From Arcobacter sp. (GTDB taxonomy: Bacteria; Campylobacterota; Campylobacteria; Campylobacterales; Arcobacteraceae), in assembly GCA_030635995.1 (NCBI GenBank), contig DAOVXU010000047.1, forward strand, positions 1 to 10,533: a DNA stretch of 10,533 nucleotides. Reading direction: 5' to 3'. The notes beneath the pieces were generated by a model. The model was not told where the DNA came from. It saw nothing but the letters and a program-made list of their open reading frames with translations, and did no database searches. Below, in pieces: positions 1 through 7,501 of the stretch. A program made the translations under genes and the position numbers. Position 1 is the stretch's first letter. Each line of letters starts with the position of its first letter.

Positions 1-3000
1 AGATACAGATACAAGTGCAAATATTGTAGCAGAAAATGTACCAGATGGCACAAGTACAGGAGTTACTCTAAATGCAACTGATGCAGATGGTGATGCTATA
101 ACATATAGTGTAGCAGATGGTGTACCGTTTACAGTAAATGCAGATGGTACAGTTGTAACTTCAGGAGATATTGACTTTGAAACACAAGATAGCTATACAT
201 TTGATGTAACAGCTACTTCGGCAGATGGTACAATTTCAACTGAGAGTATTACTATAAATGTAAGTGATATTCAGGAGATGAATATCATTAATGGTACAGA
301 TGGAAATGATCACTTATATGGAACAGACGGAGCTGATGCTATATCTGGTGGTGCAGGAAACGATCAGATAGTTAGTAGTGCAGGTGCTGATGTATTAGAT
401 GGTGGAGAAGGAGATAGAGACTTTATAAATTATGATAATTCAGATGCAGGAGTAAATGTAAACCTTACTACAAATGAAGTATCAGGTGGCCATGCCGAAG
501 GTGACACAATCAGCAACTTTGAAAGAGGTAGCGGTTCTGCTTATGATGATACTTTAACGGGAACAGATGAAAGAAATATCTTATTTGGTAGAGATGGAGA
601 TGACACAATCGATGCTAAAGGTGGAGATGATGAACTATATGGTGGAGCAGGAAACGATACAATTAGTGGTGGAGCAGGTAATGACACTATTGTAGGTGGA
701 GCTGGTGCAGATACTTTAGATGGTGGAGATGGAGATAGAGACTTTATAAGATATGACAATTCAGATGCAGGTGTAAATGTAAATCTTACTACAAATGAGG
801 TTTCAGGTGGAGATGCCCAAGATGACACAATAAGCAACTTTGAAAGAGTTGTTGGATCAAATCATGATGATACTTTAACTGGAACTGATGAGAGAAACTT
901 CTTATATGGTCAAGATGGAGATGATACGATCAATGCTGGTGGTGGTGATGATGAAGTATATGGTGGTGCAGGAGATAATACAATTGATGCTGGTGCAGGA
1001 AATGATCAAGTGCATTCAGGTAGTGGTACAAATACATTAGATGGTGGTGATGGCGATAGAGATACTATAAACTATAGTGGTTCAGATGCAGGTGTAAATG
1101 TAAATCTTACTACAAATGAAACATCAGGTGGTGATGCCCAAAATGACACAATCAGTAACTTTGAAAGAGTTGTAGGATCTAGTCATGATGATACATTAAC
1201 AGGAACTGATGAGAGAAACTTCTTATATGGTCAAGATGGAGATGATACATTAACTGGTGCTGGTGGAAATGACTATATTCATGGTGGTGCAGGAGATGAT
1301 ACAGCAGTATTTAGTGGAAATATGGCAGATTATACTATTACAGGTAGTGGTAATAATATAAAAATAGTTGCTAATAGTGATACTAGCTTAAATGAGAATA
1401 CTGATGTACTAGAAATAGAAACTCTTAAATTTGCTGATGGCACTTATGATACAGCTAGTGGTGAGTTTACATCATCTAATGTGGCTCCAGATGCGACAGA
1501 TGATACTGTTACAACAGATGAAGATAGTAGTGTAAGTATAGATGCAATGGCAAATGATACAGATGCAGATGGAGATACTTTATCTATAACACAAATCAAT
1601 GGGCAAGATGTAGTTGCAGGTGGTAGTGTAGATATTGTTGATGGTGGTAATGTTCTTGGCACTGCAAAATTAACAGTAGATGGTGAGATAGAGTTTACAC
1701 CAAGTGAATATTCTCAAGAGATGGATAGTGGAGAATCTTCAAATGTAACATTTAGTTATACAGTTAGTGATGGAGTTGAAACTGATACAGCTGATATAAC
1801 TGTAAATGTAACAGGAGTTGATGAGATAGATGATACAGCAGAAGCAGCAACTCTTACTATGGATATAGATGATGTTGTTGTGACAGAAAATAGTTCTATC
1901 AGTACACCTGATATGAGTGGTGCAACAAATTATGGTGATGGTAATAATAATTGGGATGAAAGTAAATTATCAAAAGATGATGATACTGCTATTTATGGTG
2001 ATGATTGGGATAAAATTAAATTAGACAAAGGTGATGATACTGTTGTAGTAGGTGATGGAGATAGTGATTATTCTAAATTTGATGCTGGTAAAGGTGATGA
2101 TAATGTTACTTTAGGTAATAGTTGGGAAGAAGTGAAACTTGGTGATGGTAATGATACTCTTGTGATGGGAGATGGAGGTCATAAAGTAGAACTTGGTAAA
2201 GGTGATGATACGGCAACTATTGGTAATGGAACAAGTTCATGGAATACACTTGATACAGGTGATGGAGATAATACTGTTGTTGCAGGTGATAGTTGGGAAG
2301 AGGTTAAAGGTGGAAAAGGTGATGATAATATCACACTTGGAGATGGAGCAAAAAGTATAAAACTTGATGATGGTAATGATACCTTAAATGTAGGAGATTC
2401 AACTTCAAGTTGGACTACTATTGATGGTGGTAAAGGTGATGACACTATGACTATTGGTGATGACTGGACAAAAGTTAAAGGTGGTGATGGTAATGATACT
2501 GTTATCTTTAAAGGTGATGAATCTGATTATACTGTTGGTAATAAGTGGGGTAGTGATTATGTGGAAAATAATGCTACAGGTAATATAACATGGCTAGATA
2601 GTGTAGAAAATGTAACATTTGGAGAAGATAATAGTAATACTGAAGCTACTACATATTCATACGACATAACACTAAATGCAGGATTAACAGATACAGATGG
2701 TAGTGAAATATTAAGTGATATTACTATAGATAATATACCAGATGGTACAACTATAGATGGTCTAACACCAAATTCAGATGGAAGTTATACAGTAACAGCT
2801 GATGAAAATGGTGATGCAACAGTGACTCTTACTTCAAATAGTGAGATAGTAGAGGATGATTTAAGTGGTATAACTGCAAGTGTAACATCTACAGAGACTA
2901 ATGGTGATACAAGTACTGTTATAGTAAATGATGATGCAGATTTAGAATCAATGGGTGAAATAACAAATGATGAATTTACTTTTGATAATGATGATTTTGA

Positions 3001-3313
3001 TTTAAATTTTGATAATTTAGATTTTGATGATACATCATTAACTGAAATAAATACTATAGATATGTCTGATGGTGATCACGAGATGACAAATATTGATATA
3101 AATGATGTTATGGATATGACAGGAGAAAGTAATACATTGACAATTTTTGGAGATGATGAAGATGTTGTTACTCTTGATACTGATACATGGTCACAAGGTG
3201 AAGATGTAACTATTGGAAATGATACATTTGCAACATTTTCTGGAAATAGTGTAGATGGACTAGAAGAGGTACAGCTTATGATAGATACACATGTTCAAGT
3301 TGATCAGTCTTAA
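1..3313 (+). CDS. Large type I-secreted RTX adhesin, C-terminal part (5' end outside window)
   Basis: This is the last ~1103 residues of a giant calcium-binding surface adhesin exported by type I secretion. The frame is open from the first full codon (position 2) to TAA at 3311-3313, so ATG 278 is internal. Domains by nucleotide: cadherin-like 2-277 (ENVPDGTSTG, ATDADGD, DFE); RTX beta-roll with GGAGNDTI-type nonapeptides in ~107-residue tandem units 290-1300; a cap ending in LKFADGTYD to ~1450; Ig/VCBS-like 1478-1837 (DEDSSVSIDAMANDTDADGD); atypical solenoid 1964-2536; second cap to ~2630; T1SS Ig-like 2639-2938 (LTDTDGSEILSDITI); Asp/Phe-rich linker 2966-3031; secretion domain 3047-3310. 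It is extremely acidic with almost no Lys/Arg in the RTX part, typical of secreted Ca2+-folded proteins. A terminator follows, and the predicted exporter genes lie just downstream. The class is secure; the ligand and any N-terminal retention module cannot be judged. Its higher G content than its neighbours follows from Gly/Asp codons (GGT, GAT) and is not evidence of transfer. Confidence 0.93.
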   Translation, partial: DTDTSANIVAENVPDGTSTGVTLNATDADGDAITYSVADGVPFTVNADGTVVTSGDIDFETQDSYTFDVTATSADGTISTESITINVSDIQEMNIINGTDGNDHLYGTDGADAISGGAGNDQIVSSAGADVLDGGEGDRDFINYDNSDAGVNVNLTTNEVSGGHAEGDTISNFERGSGSAYDDTLTGTDERNILFGRDGDDTIDAKGGDDELYGGAGNDTISGGAGNDTIVGGAGADTLDGGDGDRDFIRYDNSDAGVNVNLTTNEVSGGDAQDDTISNFERVVGSNHDDTLTGTDERNFLYGQDGDDTINAGGGDDEVYGGAGDNTIDAGAGNDQVHSGSGTNTLDGGDGDRDTINYSGSDAGVNVNLTTNETSGGDAQNDTISNFERVVGSSHDDTLTGTDERNFLYGQDGDDTLTGAGGNDYIHGGAGDDTAVFSGNMADYTITGSGNNIKIVANSDTSLNENTDVLEIETLKFADGTYDTASGEFTSSNVAPDATDDTVTTDEDSSVSIDAMANDTDADGDTLSITQINGQDVVAGGSVDIVDGGNVLGTAKLTVDGEIEFTPSEYSQEMDSGESSNVTFSYTVSDGVETDTADITVNVTGVDEIDDTAEAATLTMDIDDVVVTENSSISTPDMSGATNYGDGNNNWDESKLSKDDDTAIYGDDWDKIKLDKGDDTVVVGDGDSDYSKFDAGKGDDNVTLGNSWEEVKLGDGNDTLVMGDGGHKVELGKGDDTATIGNGTSSWNTLDTGDGDNTVVAGDSWEEVKGGKGDDNITLGDGAKSIKLDDGNDTLNVGDSTSSWTTIDGGKGDDTMTIGDDWTKVKGGDGNDTVIFKGDESDYTVGNKWGSDYVENNATGNITWLDSVENVTFGEDNSNTEATTYSYDITLNAGLTDTDGSEILSDITIDNIPDGTTIDGLTPNSDGSYTVTADENGDATVTLTSNSEIVEDDLSGITASVTSTETNGDTSTVIVNDDADLESMGEITNDEFTFDNDDFDLNFDNLDFDDTSLTEINTIDMSDGDHEMTNIDINDVMDMTGESNTLTIFGDDEDVVTLDTDTWSQGEDVTIGNDTFATFSGNSVDGLEEVQLMIDTHVQVDQS
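290..1249 (+). repeat. Tandem 321-bp (107-residue) RTX repeat array
   Basis: Anchors recur exactly 321 bp apart. TGTDERN begins at 557, 878 and 1199, and SDAGVNVNLTTNE begins at 440, 761 and 1082. Copy 1 (290-556) is 89 residues, 18 residues (two nonapeptides) shorter than the full copies 557-877 and 878-1198, and a partial copy starts at 1199. Each unit is a run of Ca2+-binding GGxGxDxux nonapeptides followed by a non-RTX segment (INYDNSDAGVNVNLTTNE...TISNFERVVGS). The starts of the last two copies are identical over 47 bases (881-927 against 1202-1248), while the first copy is more diverged, so the later copies look like a more recent duplication or conversion. Confidence 0.93.
1964..2536 (+). 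repeat. Atypical RTX-like solenoid with 18-18-21 residue super-period (57 aa, 171 bp)
   Basis: Ten consecutive units each carry one GDD/GND calcium-type motif, then a hydrophobic strand and a second turn with GDxW or similar. Unit starts are 1964, 2018, 2081, 2135, 2189, 2252, 2306, 2360, 2423 and 2477, giving lengths of 18, 21, 18, 18, 21, 18, 18, 21 and 18 residues before the last incomplete one. Examples are DAGKGDDNVTLGNSWEEV (18) and ELGKGDDTATIGNGTSS followed by WNTL (21). The 21-residue units recur every third unit, so the array has a 57-residue higher-order period. Unlike the upstream RTX block it is rich in Lys and Trp. It is probably a beta-roll in which only every second turn keeps the canonical calcium loop; that fold is an inference. 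Confidence 0.85.
3047..3313 (+). other. C-terminal type I secretion domain of the adhesin
   Basis: The last ~88 residues follow the layout of LapA-type adhesin C-termini: a short strand INTIDMSDGD, then an acidic block (NIDINDVMDMTGESNTLTI), then FGDDEDVVTLDTDTW, a YxxY-like 'FATFSGNS' and a final hydrophobic strand VQLMIDTHVQV ending in DQS. Exporters of this class read an uncleaved signal at the extreme C-terminus. An Asp/Phe-rich low-complexity linker (2966-3031) precedes it. The assignment rests on pattern resemblance and on the exporter genes next door. Confidence 0.75.
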
Positions 3314-3328
3314 GTATAAAATATTTAA

Positions 3329-3360
3329 AAAAAAGGTGAGATTTATATCTTGCCTTTTTT
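3329..3360 (+). terminator. Intrinsic terminator after the adhesin gene
   Basis: A 13-bp stem (3329-3341 with 3348-3360) closes a 6-base loop, TTTATA. It begins with six A and ends with six T, contains a GG/CC core and two G-U wobbles, and starts 15 bases after the stop codon. The A-tract/T-tract arms mean it could also act on the opposite strand, but no opposing gene is present. It separates the adhesin transcript from the downstream operon. Confidence 0.8.
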
Positions 3361-3370
3361 AAATTTAAAT

Positions 3371-3409
3371 TATTAGATTAAGGTATACTTTAGTATAATA
3401 GCTAAAAAT
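3371..3409 (+). promoter_or_regulatory. Predicted sigma70-type promoter of the sensor/export operon
   Basis: A perfect TATAAT lies at 3394-3399, placing transcription start near 3405-3408 and giving a leader of about 20-25 bases before ATG 3430. The -35 region (about 3370-3378, TTATTAGAT) is weak, as is common in Campylobacterota, where AT-rich upstream tracts replace a firm -35. An inverted repeat TATAC-TTTA-GTATA (3384-3397) overlaps the -10 box and could be a small operator or chance in AT-rich DNA. A ribosome binding site AGGA (3419-3422) follows. Confidence 0.55.
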
Positions 3410-3429
3410 GTTAATACTAGGATAGTTTA

Positions 3430-5619
3430 ATGGCTCATGATGGTAGTACTACTAAAAAGATATTAAATAATACGAATAAGTATGTAAGTTTTAAAACAAT
3501 ATCATTTGTAATATTTATTACTATTGTTTTATTTATATCATATGGATCAAAAAATATTTATAAAACGAAAACAGATGAATATAAAAATAGAGTATATGAT
3601 AAAATAAATCAAAAAGTTTTAGATAATTATAAAGTGATGTTAGATGAAAAACTAGCAACATCAACATTAATTTCCTCCTCTTTATCAAAAAATAATAATA
3701 TAAAAAAGGCATTAATATTAAATAATACAAATTTTGTAGATATGAATAAACTACTTGATGAGATGAGGATAACAAAAGAATATGCAGATATTCAAGCGGA
3801 GATTATCAATTCTGAAGGGATTAGTTTTAAAAGAAGTTGGATGGATTTAGCGGGGGATGATATGATTCAAAATGATCCTCAATTGGCTCATCTAATAAAA
3901 TATCCACGAGTTGAAAGAAATATTGAAGCTACAAAATATGGAATGAAATTAACAAATAAAATTCCTATATATGAAAGAGATAAATTTTTAGGTCTTTTTG
4001 GTGTAAACTTAAATTTTGATGCATTAGTTGATGTATTTGTAAAAGATGAATTCGATAGTGTTATTCTTTTAAATATGCTAGATTCTAGAAAAATAATTCA
4101 CGAATTATCTTATTCTAAAAGATTTATTGGTGAATATTATGTTGTAAATTCAAATGCTAATACATATTTGCTAAAAGTTTTAAAACAAAATGGTGTAAAG
4201 CAGTTTTATGATAATTGGGATAGTTCATTTATAATAAATAAGGAAAGTAATCATTTAGTATCTAAGTTTATAATAAAAGATTCACGTAATTTACCAATAG
4301 CAAAAATAATTATATTTAAATCTATAGATGAAATTATTTTTGAAGATTTAGATTTTTTTCAAAATACACATATAATAGTTACAATTTTATTAATTATGTT
4401 AGTTGCTTTTTTTATAAATTATTGGATGCTTAGATTATCAACAAAAGAGATAACAAAATATAATGATGAATTGGTTATTGAAAATAATGAGTTGCAAATT
4501 AAAGCAAATGAATTAGATTATAAAGAGAAAGAGTTAGATAATTTATTTGATAATCAGCCAAATGTGATGTTTATGCATAATACAAAAGCTATTGAAAAGG
4601 TGAATAGAAGATTTATAAAAGGATTTTTTAGAAGATTTAAAACTTATGAGGGCTTTAGAGAAAAGCATGCTTGTGTGAGTGAATTATTTGAAACTTATGA
4701 TGGCGATAATTATATTTGTCAGCAGATAATAGATGGTAAATATTGGATAGATTTTATTTTAGATGATCCAAGAAAATTGTATAAAGCTATTATATCAGTA
4801 GATGGTGATCAACATCATTTTATAATAAAATTAAACGAGATGGAATTTAATAAAAAAAGTTCAGAGAGGCTTGTCATTGTTGCTTTAGTTGATGTAACTC
4901 AAGATATAGTAGACAATATTTTATGTTTAGAAGAGCTAAAAGAGGAGAAACTTAAACATTCTACACAAACGGATAAGATAGAAGAGATAAAACAGATAGA
5001 GCAAAAAACAGAAAAAGTGATAGAAAAGAAAGTCGAAAATAAAATAAAAGATATTAAAAAACCGAAAACAATAGCTATAAAACCGATTATTGTTCCAAAG
5101 AAAACTAATACTAAAAATAAAAATAAAAATAAATTTGATGCGTATGGTTTAATTCAAAAGAGTTTATCAACTGTTTTAGAAGATACAATTATGCAGGATG
5201 TATCTAGTGCAAATGTTACAGCTAAGGCTTTGGAATTATCTGTTTTAAAAGATAAAAATATTTTACAGTTTGATAATAAATTTATTATAGTTAATAAAAA
5301 AGATCCACTGCAATGGACTTTAATGATACCTATACAAAGTATATCAAAATTATTTAATATAATGATAGGTGCTAATGATGCAGAAGTTACTAATGATATT
5401 GATGATGATTTAAAAGAGCTTTCACAAGCATTTGTTGATTCTATGGCGGATATAATATTAAAAAATACTAATAATAAAGTTAAAATTCAATCAGCTCCTG
5501 TAAAAATAAAAAACAATGAAAAACTAAATTCTTTAGGTGGAAAGTTATTTGATCTAGGATTTAGTATTGACAATGAAAAATTACCTATTTTTATAATGAT
5601 AGAGAACTCAAAGAGGTAA
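3430..5619 (+). CDS. Membrane sensor: Cache - TM - PAS - CheC/CheX-like domain
   Basis: This predicted inner-membrane receptor has 729 residues. Visible parts are a TM helix (~21-38); a periplasmic region (~39-313) resembling a double-Cache (dCache_3-type) ligand domain, with SEGISFKRSWMDLAGDD (~128-144) and a KYGMKLTNKIPI/GLFGVNL section; a second TM (~314-335); a short coiled coil (~336-372); a PAS-like domain (~370-495) ending in VALVDVTQDI; a Lys-rich linker (~496-568); and a C-terminal domain (~569-729). I see no HisKA/HATPase, GGDEF, EAL, HAMP or MCP signature. The C-terminus resembles the CheC/CheX/FliY phosphatase fold: D659-x3-E663-x2-Q666 then P690 mirrors (D/S)-x3-E-x2-N-x22-P, with Gln for Asn and a spacing of 23. 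The start is supported by AGGA 7 bases upstream and by the TM that follows. Being first in the export operon, it may sense a periplasmic signal that controls secretion. Sensor class is confident, the Cache subtype moderate, and the CheX-like call tentative. Confidence 0.8.
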   Translation: MAHDGSTTKKILNNTNKYVSFKTISFVIFITIVLFISYGSKNIYKTKTDEYKNRVYDKINQKVLDNYKVMLDEKLATSTLISSSLSKNNNIKKALILNNTNFVDMNKLLDEMRITKEYADIQAEIINSEGISFKRSWMDLAGDDMIQNDPQLAHLIKYPRVERNIEATKYGMKLTNKIPIYERDKFLGLFGVNLNFDALVDVFVKDEFDSVILLNMLDSRKIIHELSYSKRFIGEYYVVNSNANTYLLKVLKQNGVKQFYDNWDSSFIINKESNHLVSKFIIKDSRNLPIAKIIIFKSIDEIIFEDLDFFQNTHIIVTILLIMLVAFFINYWMLRLSTKEITKYNDELVIENNELQIKANELDYKEKELDNLFDNQPNVMFMHNTKAIEKVNRRFIKGFFRRFKTYEGFREKHACVSELFETYDGDNYICQQIIDGKYWIDFILDDPRKLYKAIISVDGDQHHFIIKLNEMEFNKKSSERLVIVALVDVTQDIVDNILCLEELKEEKLKHSTQTDKIEEIKQIEQKTEKVIEKKVENKIKDIKKPKTIAIKPIIVPKKTNTKNKNKNKFDAYGLIQKSLSTVLEDTIMQDVSSANVTAKALELSVLKDKNILQFDNKFIIVNKKDPLQWTLMIPIQSISKLFNIMIGANDAEVTNDIDDDLKELSQAFVDSMADIILKNTNNKVKIQSAPVKIKNNEKLNSLGGKLFDLGFSIDNEKLPIFIMIENSKR

Positions 5620-5620
5620 G

Positions 5621-7480
5621 ATGATTAAGTATATATTGTTTATATTTATATTTTCTATAACAGTACTTTTTTCAAGTGAATTAAGTAGGGAGCAAGAAAA
5701 ATTATATAATGAGATAATAAATGAGTTTAAGGATGATTTTGAGATTTGGGATGTTACTTTTGATAAAAAATCATTTCTTATAAGATTTGCAAAGAATGAA
5801 ATTTTATTTAAAATAGGTAAAGTGGAAAGAAGTAATTTATTTAATATTGTATTGAAAGATTTTTATCCAAGATATATCAATATAGTGGCTAAAAACAAAG
5901 AGATTGTTAAAAAACTTTTAATAAAAGGGCATACTTCATCTGAAAATGCTAAATTTAAAACTAAAAAGGAAAAATATAATCGTAATTTGATATTATCACT
6001 AGAGAGATCGGATAGTGTATTAAGATATGTAATGGAACTTACAGATGATAGTATAGTTAGTAATAAGGATTGGATAGAATCTATTATTGAATCTAAAGGA
6101 TTATCTTCATCTGAACTTATTTTAGATAAATATGGAAAAGAGGATAAGAAGCTATCAAGACGGATAGAATTTGGAATAATTTTTAATGAAACTAATTTAA
6201 ATTATGAAGAGGCAAAAGTTGTAGATATTGAAAGTGATATTTTAGAAGAAGAGAGAAAAGTGATCACTTTATCTGATTATGTTAAAAGATTATTAGATGA
6301 AAATCCATATATAGATGAACAATTTCAACTTTTAAGTTCAATAAGACAAGATATAAAAATTGCAAATTCAGCATTTTATCCAACAGCTGCATTAAATTAT
6401 AATTATAAAAAATATTATAATTATGATGATGGTACACTTAGTGAGAAAGATTTTGATACTTCAAAAGATATTACAGTGAGATATAATATATTTAATGGTT
6501 TTAATGATAGTGATGAAAAAAGAATTGCCCAGCTTAATTATAGAACAAATATATTTACAAAAGATCAAGTTGAGAATGAATTGATATACAATATAGTAGA
6601 GGCGTTTATTACCATACAAAAAACAAATGAATATTATGAATTATCAAGAAAGAACTATAGTGATTATATTAAATGGATGGATAAAGAGGAGATTAGATTT
6701 CAAAATGGTTTAGTCTCTTTAGCAGATTATTCCAAAATACATGCAAGAGGAATTAGTAGATTTATGAATTTTGAAGAGGATACTAAAAGATATGTAGATA
6801 GTATCACAACAATGCAAAAGTATATTGATTTTAATGATAGTGATATGGAGTATTTTGAAGTTTTAAATCCTTATAGTATCTATTTTGAGAGTTCTCTTTT
6901 AGCTATAAAAGATTGTCAGGATTTATCTCCATATATAAAAGAAGCAAATCAAAATATAAAATTATATAAAGCTAAGTTAGAAAAGTCAAAAGTTCATTTT
7001 TATCCTAAAGTAGATTTAATAGGAAAACAAAGTGTTCTTTACGAAGAAAATACAGTAGTACCTTCAACAACTACTGATGAAACATCATTGACTTTAGAAG
7101 CTAGTATGCAGTTTTATTCAGGTGGGAAAGATCAGGCAAACTATAAAAAAAAATTATTTGAGTATAGACAAAAAATACAAAAAAGAGATGCTGTTGTTAG
7201 AGATGTGATTTATAAAGTTGATTTGTCTCTTAATTCTTATGAGTTAACTACAGTTAAAAATGAATATTTAATAGATTTGGTTAATAAAAGGGAAGAGGAG
7301 TATTTGGCTTCTAATTATGATTATAAATTTGCTAAGATAGATGCAAATGGTTTATTGGATGTTGTTGATGCGGTATATAATGCAAAGCGACAATATATTG
7401 AAAATAGATATGAAATGATACTTTCAAAATATAAAGTATTAAATCAAATTGGTATTATAAAAAATAATATTTTCGAGTAA
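5621..7480 (+). CDS. Outer-membrane TolC-family exit channel with N-terminal OmpA-like domain
   Basis: The predicted outer-membrane duct of the type I secretion system has 619 residues, against ~430-490 for typical TolC/LapE proteins. A signal peptide (~1-19, MIKYILFIFIFSITVLFSS) leads to an OmpA-like peptidoglycan-binding region (~56-190): FDKKSFLIRFAKNEILFKIG, GHTSSE (103-108), YNRNLILSLERSDSV (119-133) and SRRIEF (179-184). The usual Asp of the 'GHTD' motif is Ser here, while the Arg of 'LSxxR' is kept. Two outer-membrane efflux repeats follow (~215-400 and ~430-610), marked by repeated FYP (252-254, 460-462) and by the paired strands YNIFNGF and MQFYSGG. The ATG comes 1 base after the previous stop, with AGAGG at 5612-5616 inside the upstream gene, so the two are probably translationally coupled. 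The OmpA part may anchor the channel to the cell wall. TolC-type identity is strong and the OmpA-like call is good. Confidence 0.88.
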   Translation: MIKYILFIFIFSITVLFSSELSREQEKLYNEIINEFKDDFEIWDVTFDKKSFLIRFAKNEILFKIGKVERSNLFNIVLKDFYPRYINIVAKNKEIVKKLLIKGHTSSENAKFKTKKEKYNRNLILSLERSDSVLRYVMELTDDSIVSNKDWIESIIESKGLSSSELILDKYGKEDKKLSRRIEFGIIFNETNLNYEEAKVVDIESDILEEERKVITLSDYVKRLLDENPYIDEQFQLLSSIRQDIKIANSAFYPTAALNYNYKKYYNYDDGTLSEKDFDTSKDITVRYNIFNGFNDSDEKRIAQLNYRTNIFTKDQVENELIYNIVEAFITIQKTNEYYELSRKNYSDYIKWMDKEEIRFQNGLVSLADYSKIHARGISRFMNFEEDTKRYVDSITTMQKYIDFNDSDMEYFEVLNPYSIYFESSLLAIKDCQDLSPYIKEANQNIKLYKAKLEKSKVHFYPKVDLIGKQSVLYEENTVVPSTTTDETSLTLEASMQFYSGGKDQANYKKKLFEYRQKIQKRDAVVRDVIYKVDLSLNSYELTTVKNEYLIDLVNKREEEYLASNYDYKFAKIDANGLLDVVDAVYNAKRQYIENRYEMILSKYKVLNQIGIIKNNIFE

Positions 7481-7486
7481 AATTAT

Positions 7487-7501
7487 AAAGGAATAGATTT
7501 G
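7487..7501 (+). promoter_or_regulatory. Ribosome binding site supporting a TTG start for the ABC exporter
   Basis: AAAGGA at 7487-7492 sits 6 bases before TTG 7499-7501, in the 18-base gap after the TolC gene. No in-frame ATG lies close downstream before conserved N-terminal sequence begins (SVLDALVLFSKLHG from residue 10), so TTG is the best start. It may give somewhat lower initiation than the ATG genes around it. Confidence 0.7.

Noticed and set aside
541..837. Minus-strand open frames at 541-837, 1444-1662 and 2179-2445
   Set aside because: They are mirror images of the Gly/Asp-rich repeats, giving Ser/Pro/Val-rich low-complexity products with no ribosome binding site or domain. The coding strand carries clear protein families.
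290..2536. Regular repeats as a possible CRISPR array or non-coding satellite
   Set aside because: The periods (321 bp and 54/63 bp) are multiples of three and stay in frame, and the conserved positions are Ca2+-binding Gly/Asp codons, so they are protein repeats.
278..3313. ATG 278 as the real start of the RTX protein
   Set aside because: The same frame is open back to position 2 and codes a good cadherin-like domain (ENVPDGTSTG, DADGD, DFE). The AGGAG before this ATG abuts it with no spacer, so it is an internal Met.
3362..3371. Palindrome AATTTAAATT after the terminator
   Set aside because: A 10-bp pure A/T palindrome is expected by chance in a spacer this AT-rich, and it does not coincide with the promoter elements.
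3533..3775. Minus-strand 80-residue open frame
   Set aside because: It is a Leu/Tyr/Phe-rich antisense shadow of the sensor gene's first TM and periplasmic region, with no supporting context.
3430..5619. The sensor as a histidine kinase, diguanylate cyclase or chemoreceptor
   Set aside because: No H-box/N-G box, GGDEF/EAL or methyl-accepting signalling hairpin is visible after the PAS domain. The C-terminus instead follows a CheC/CheX-like pattern.
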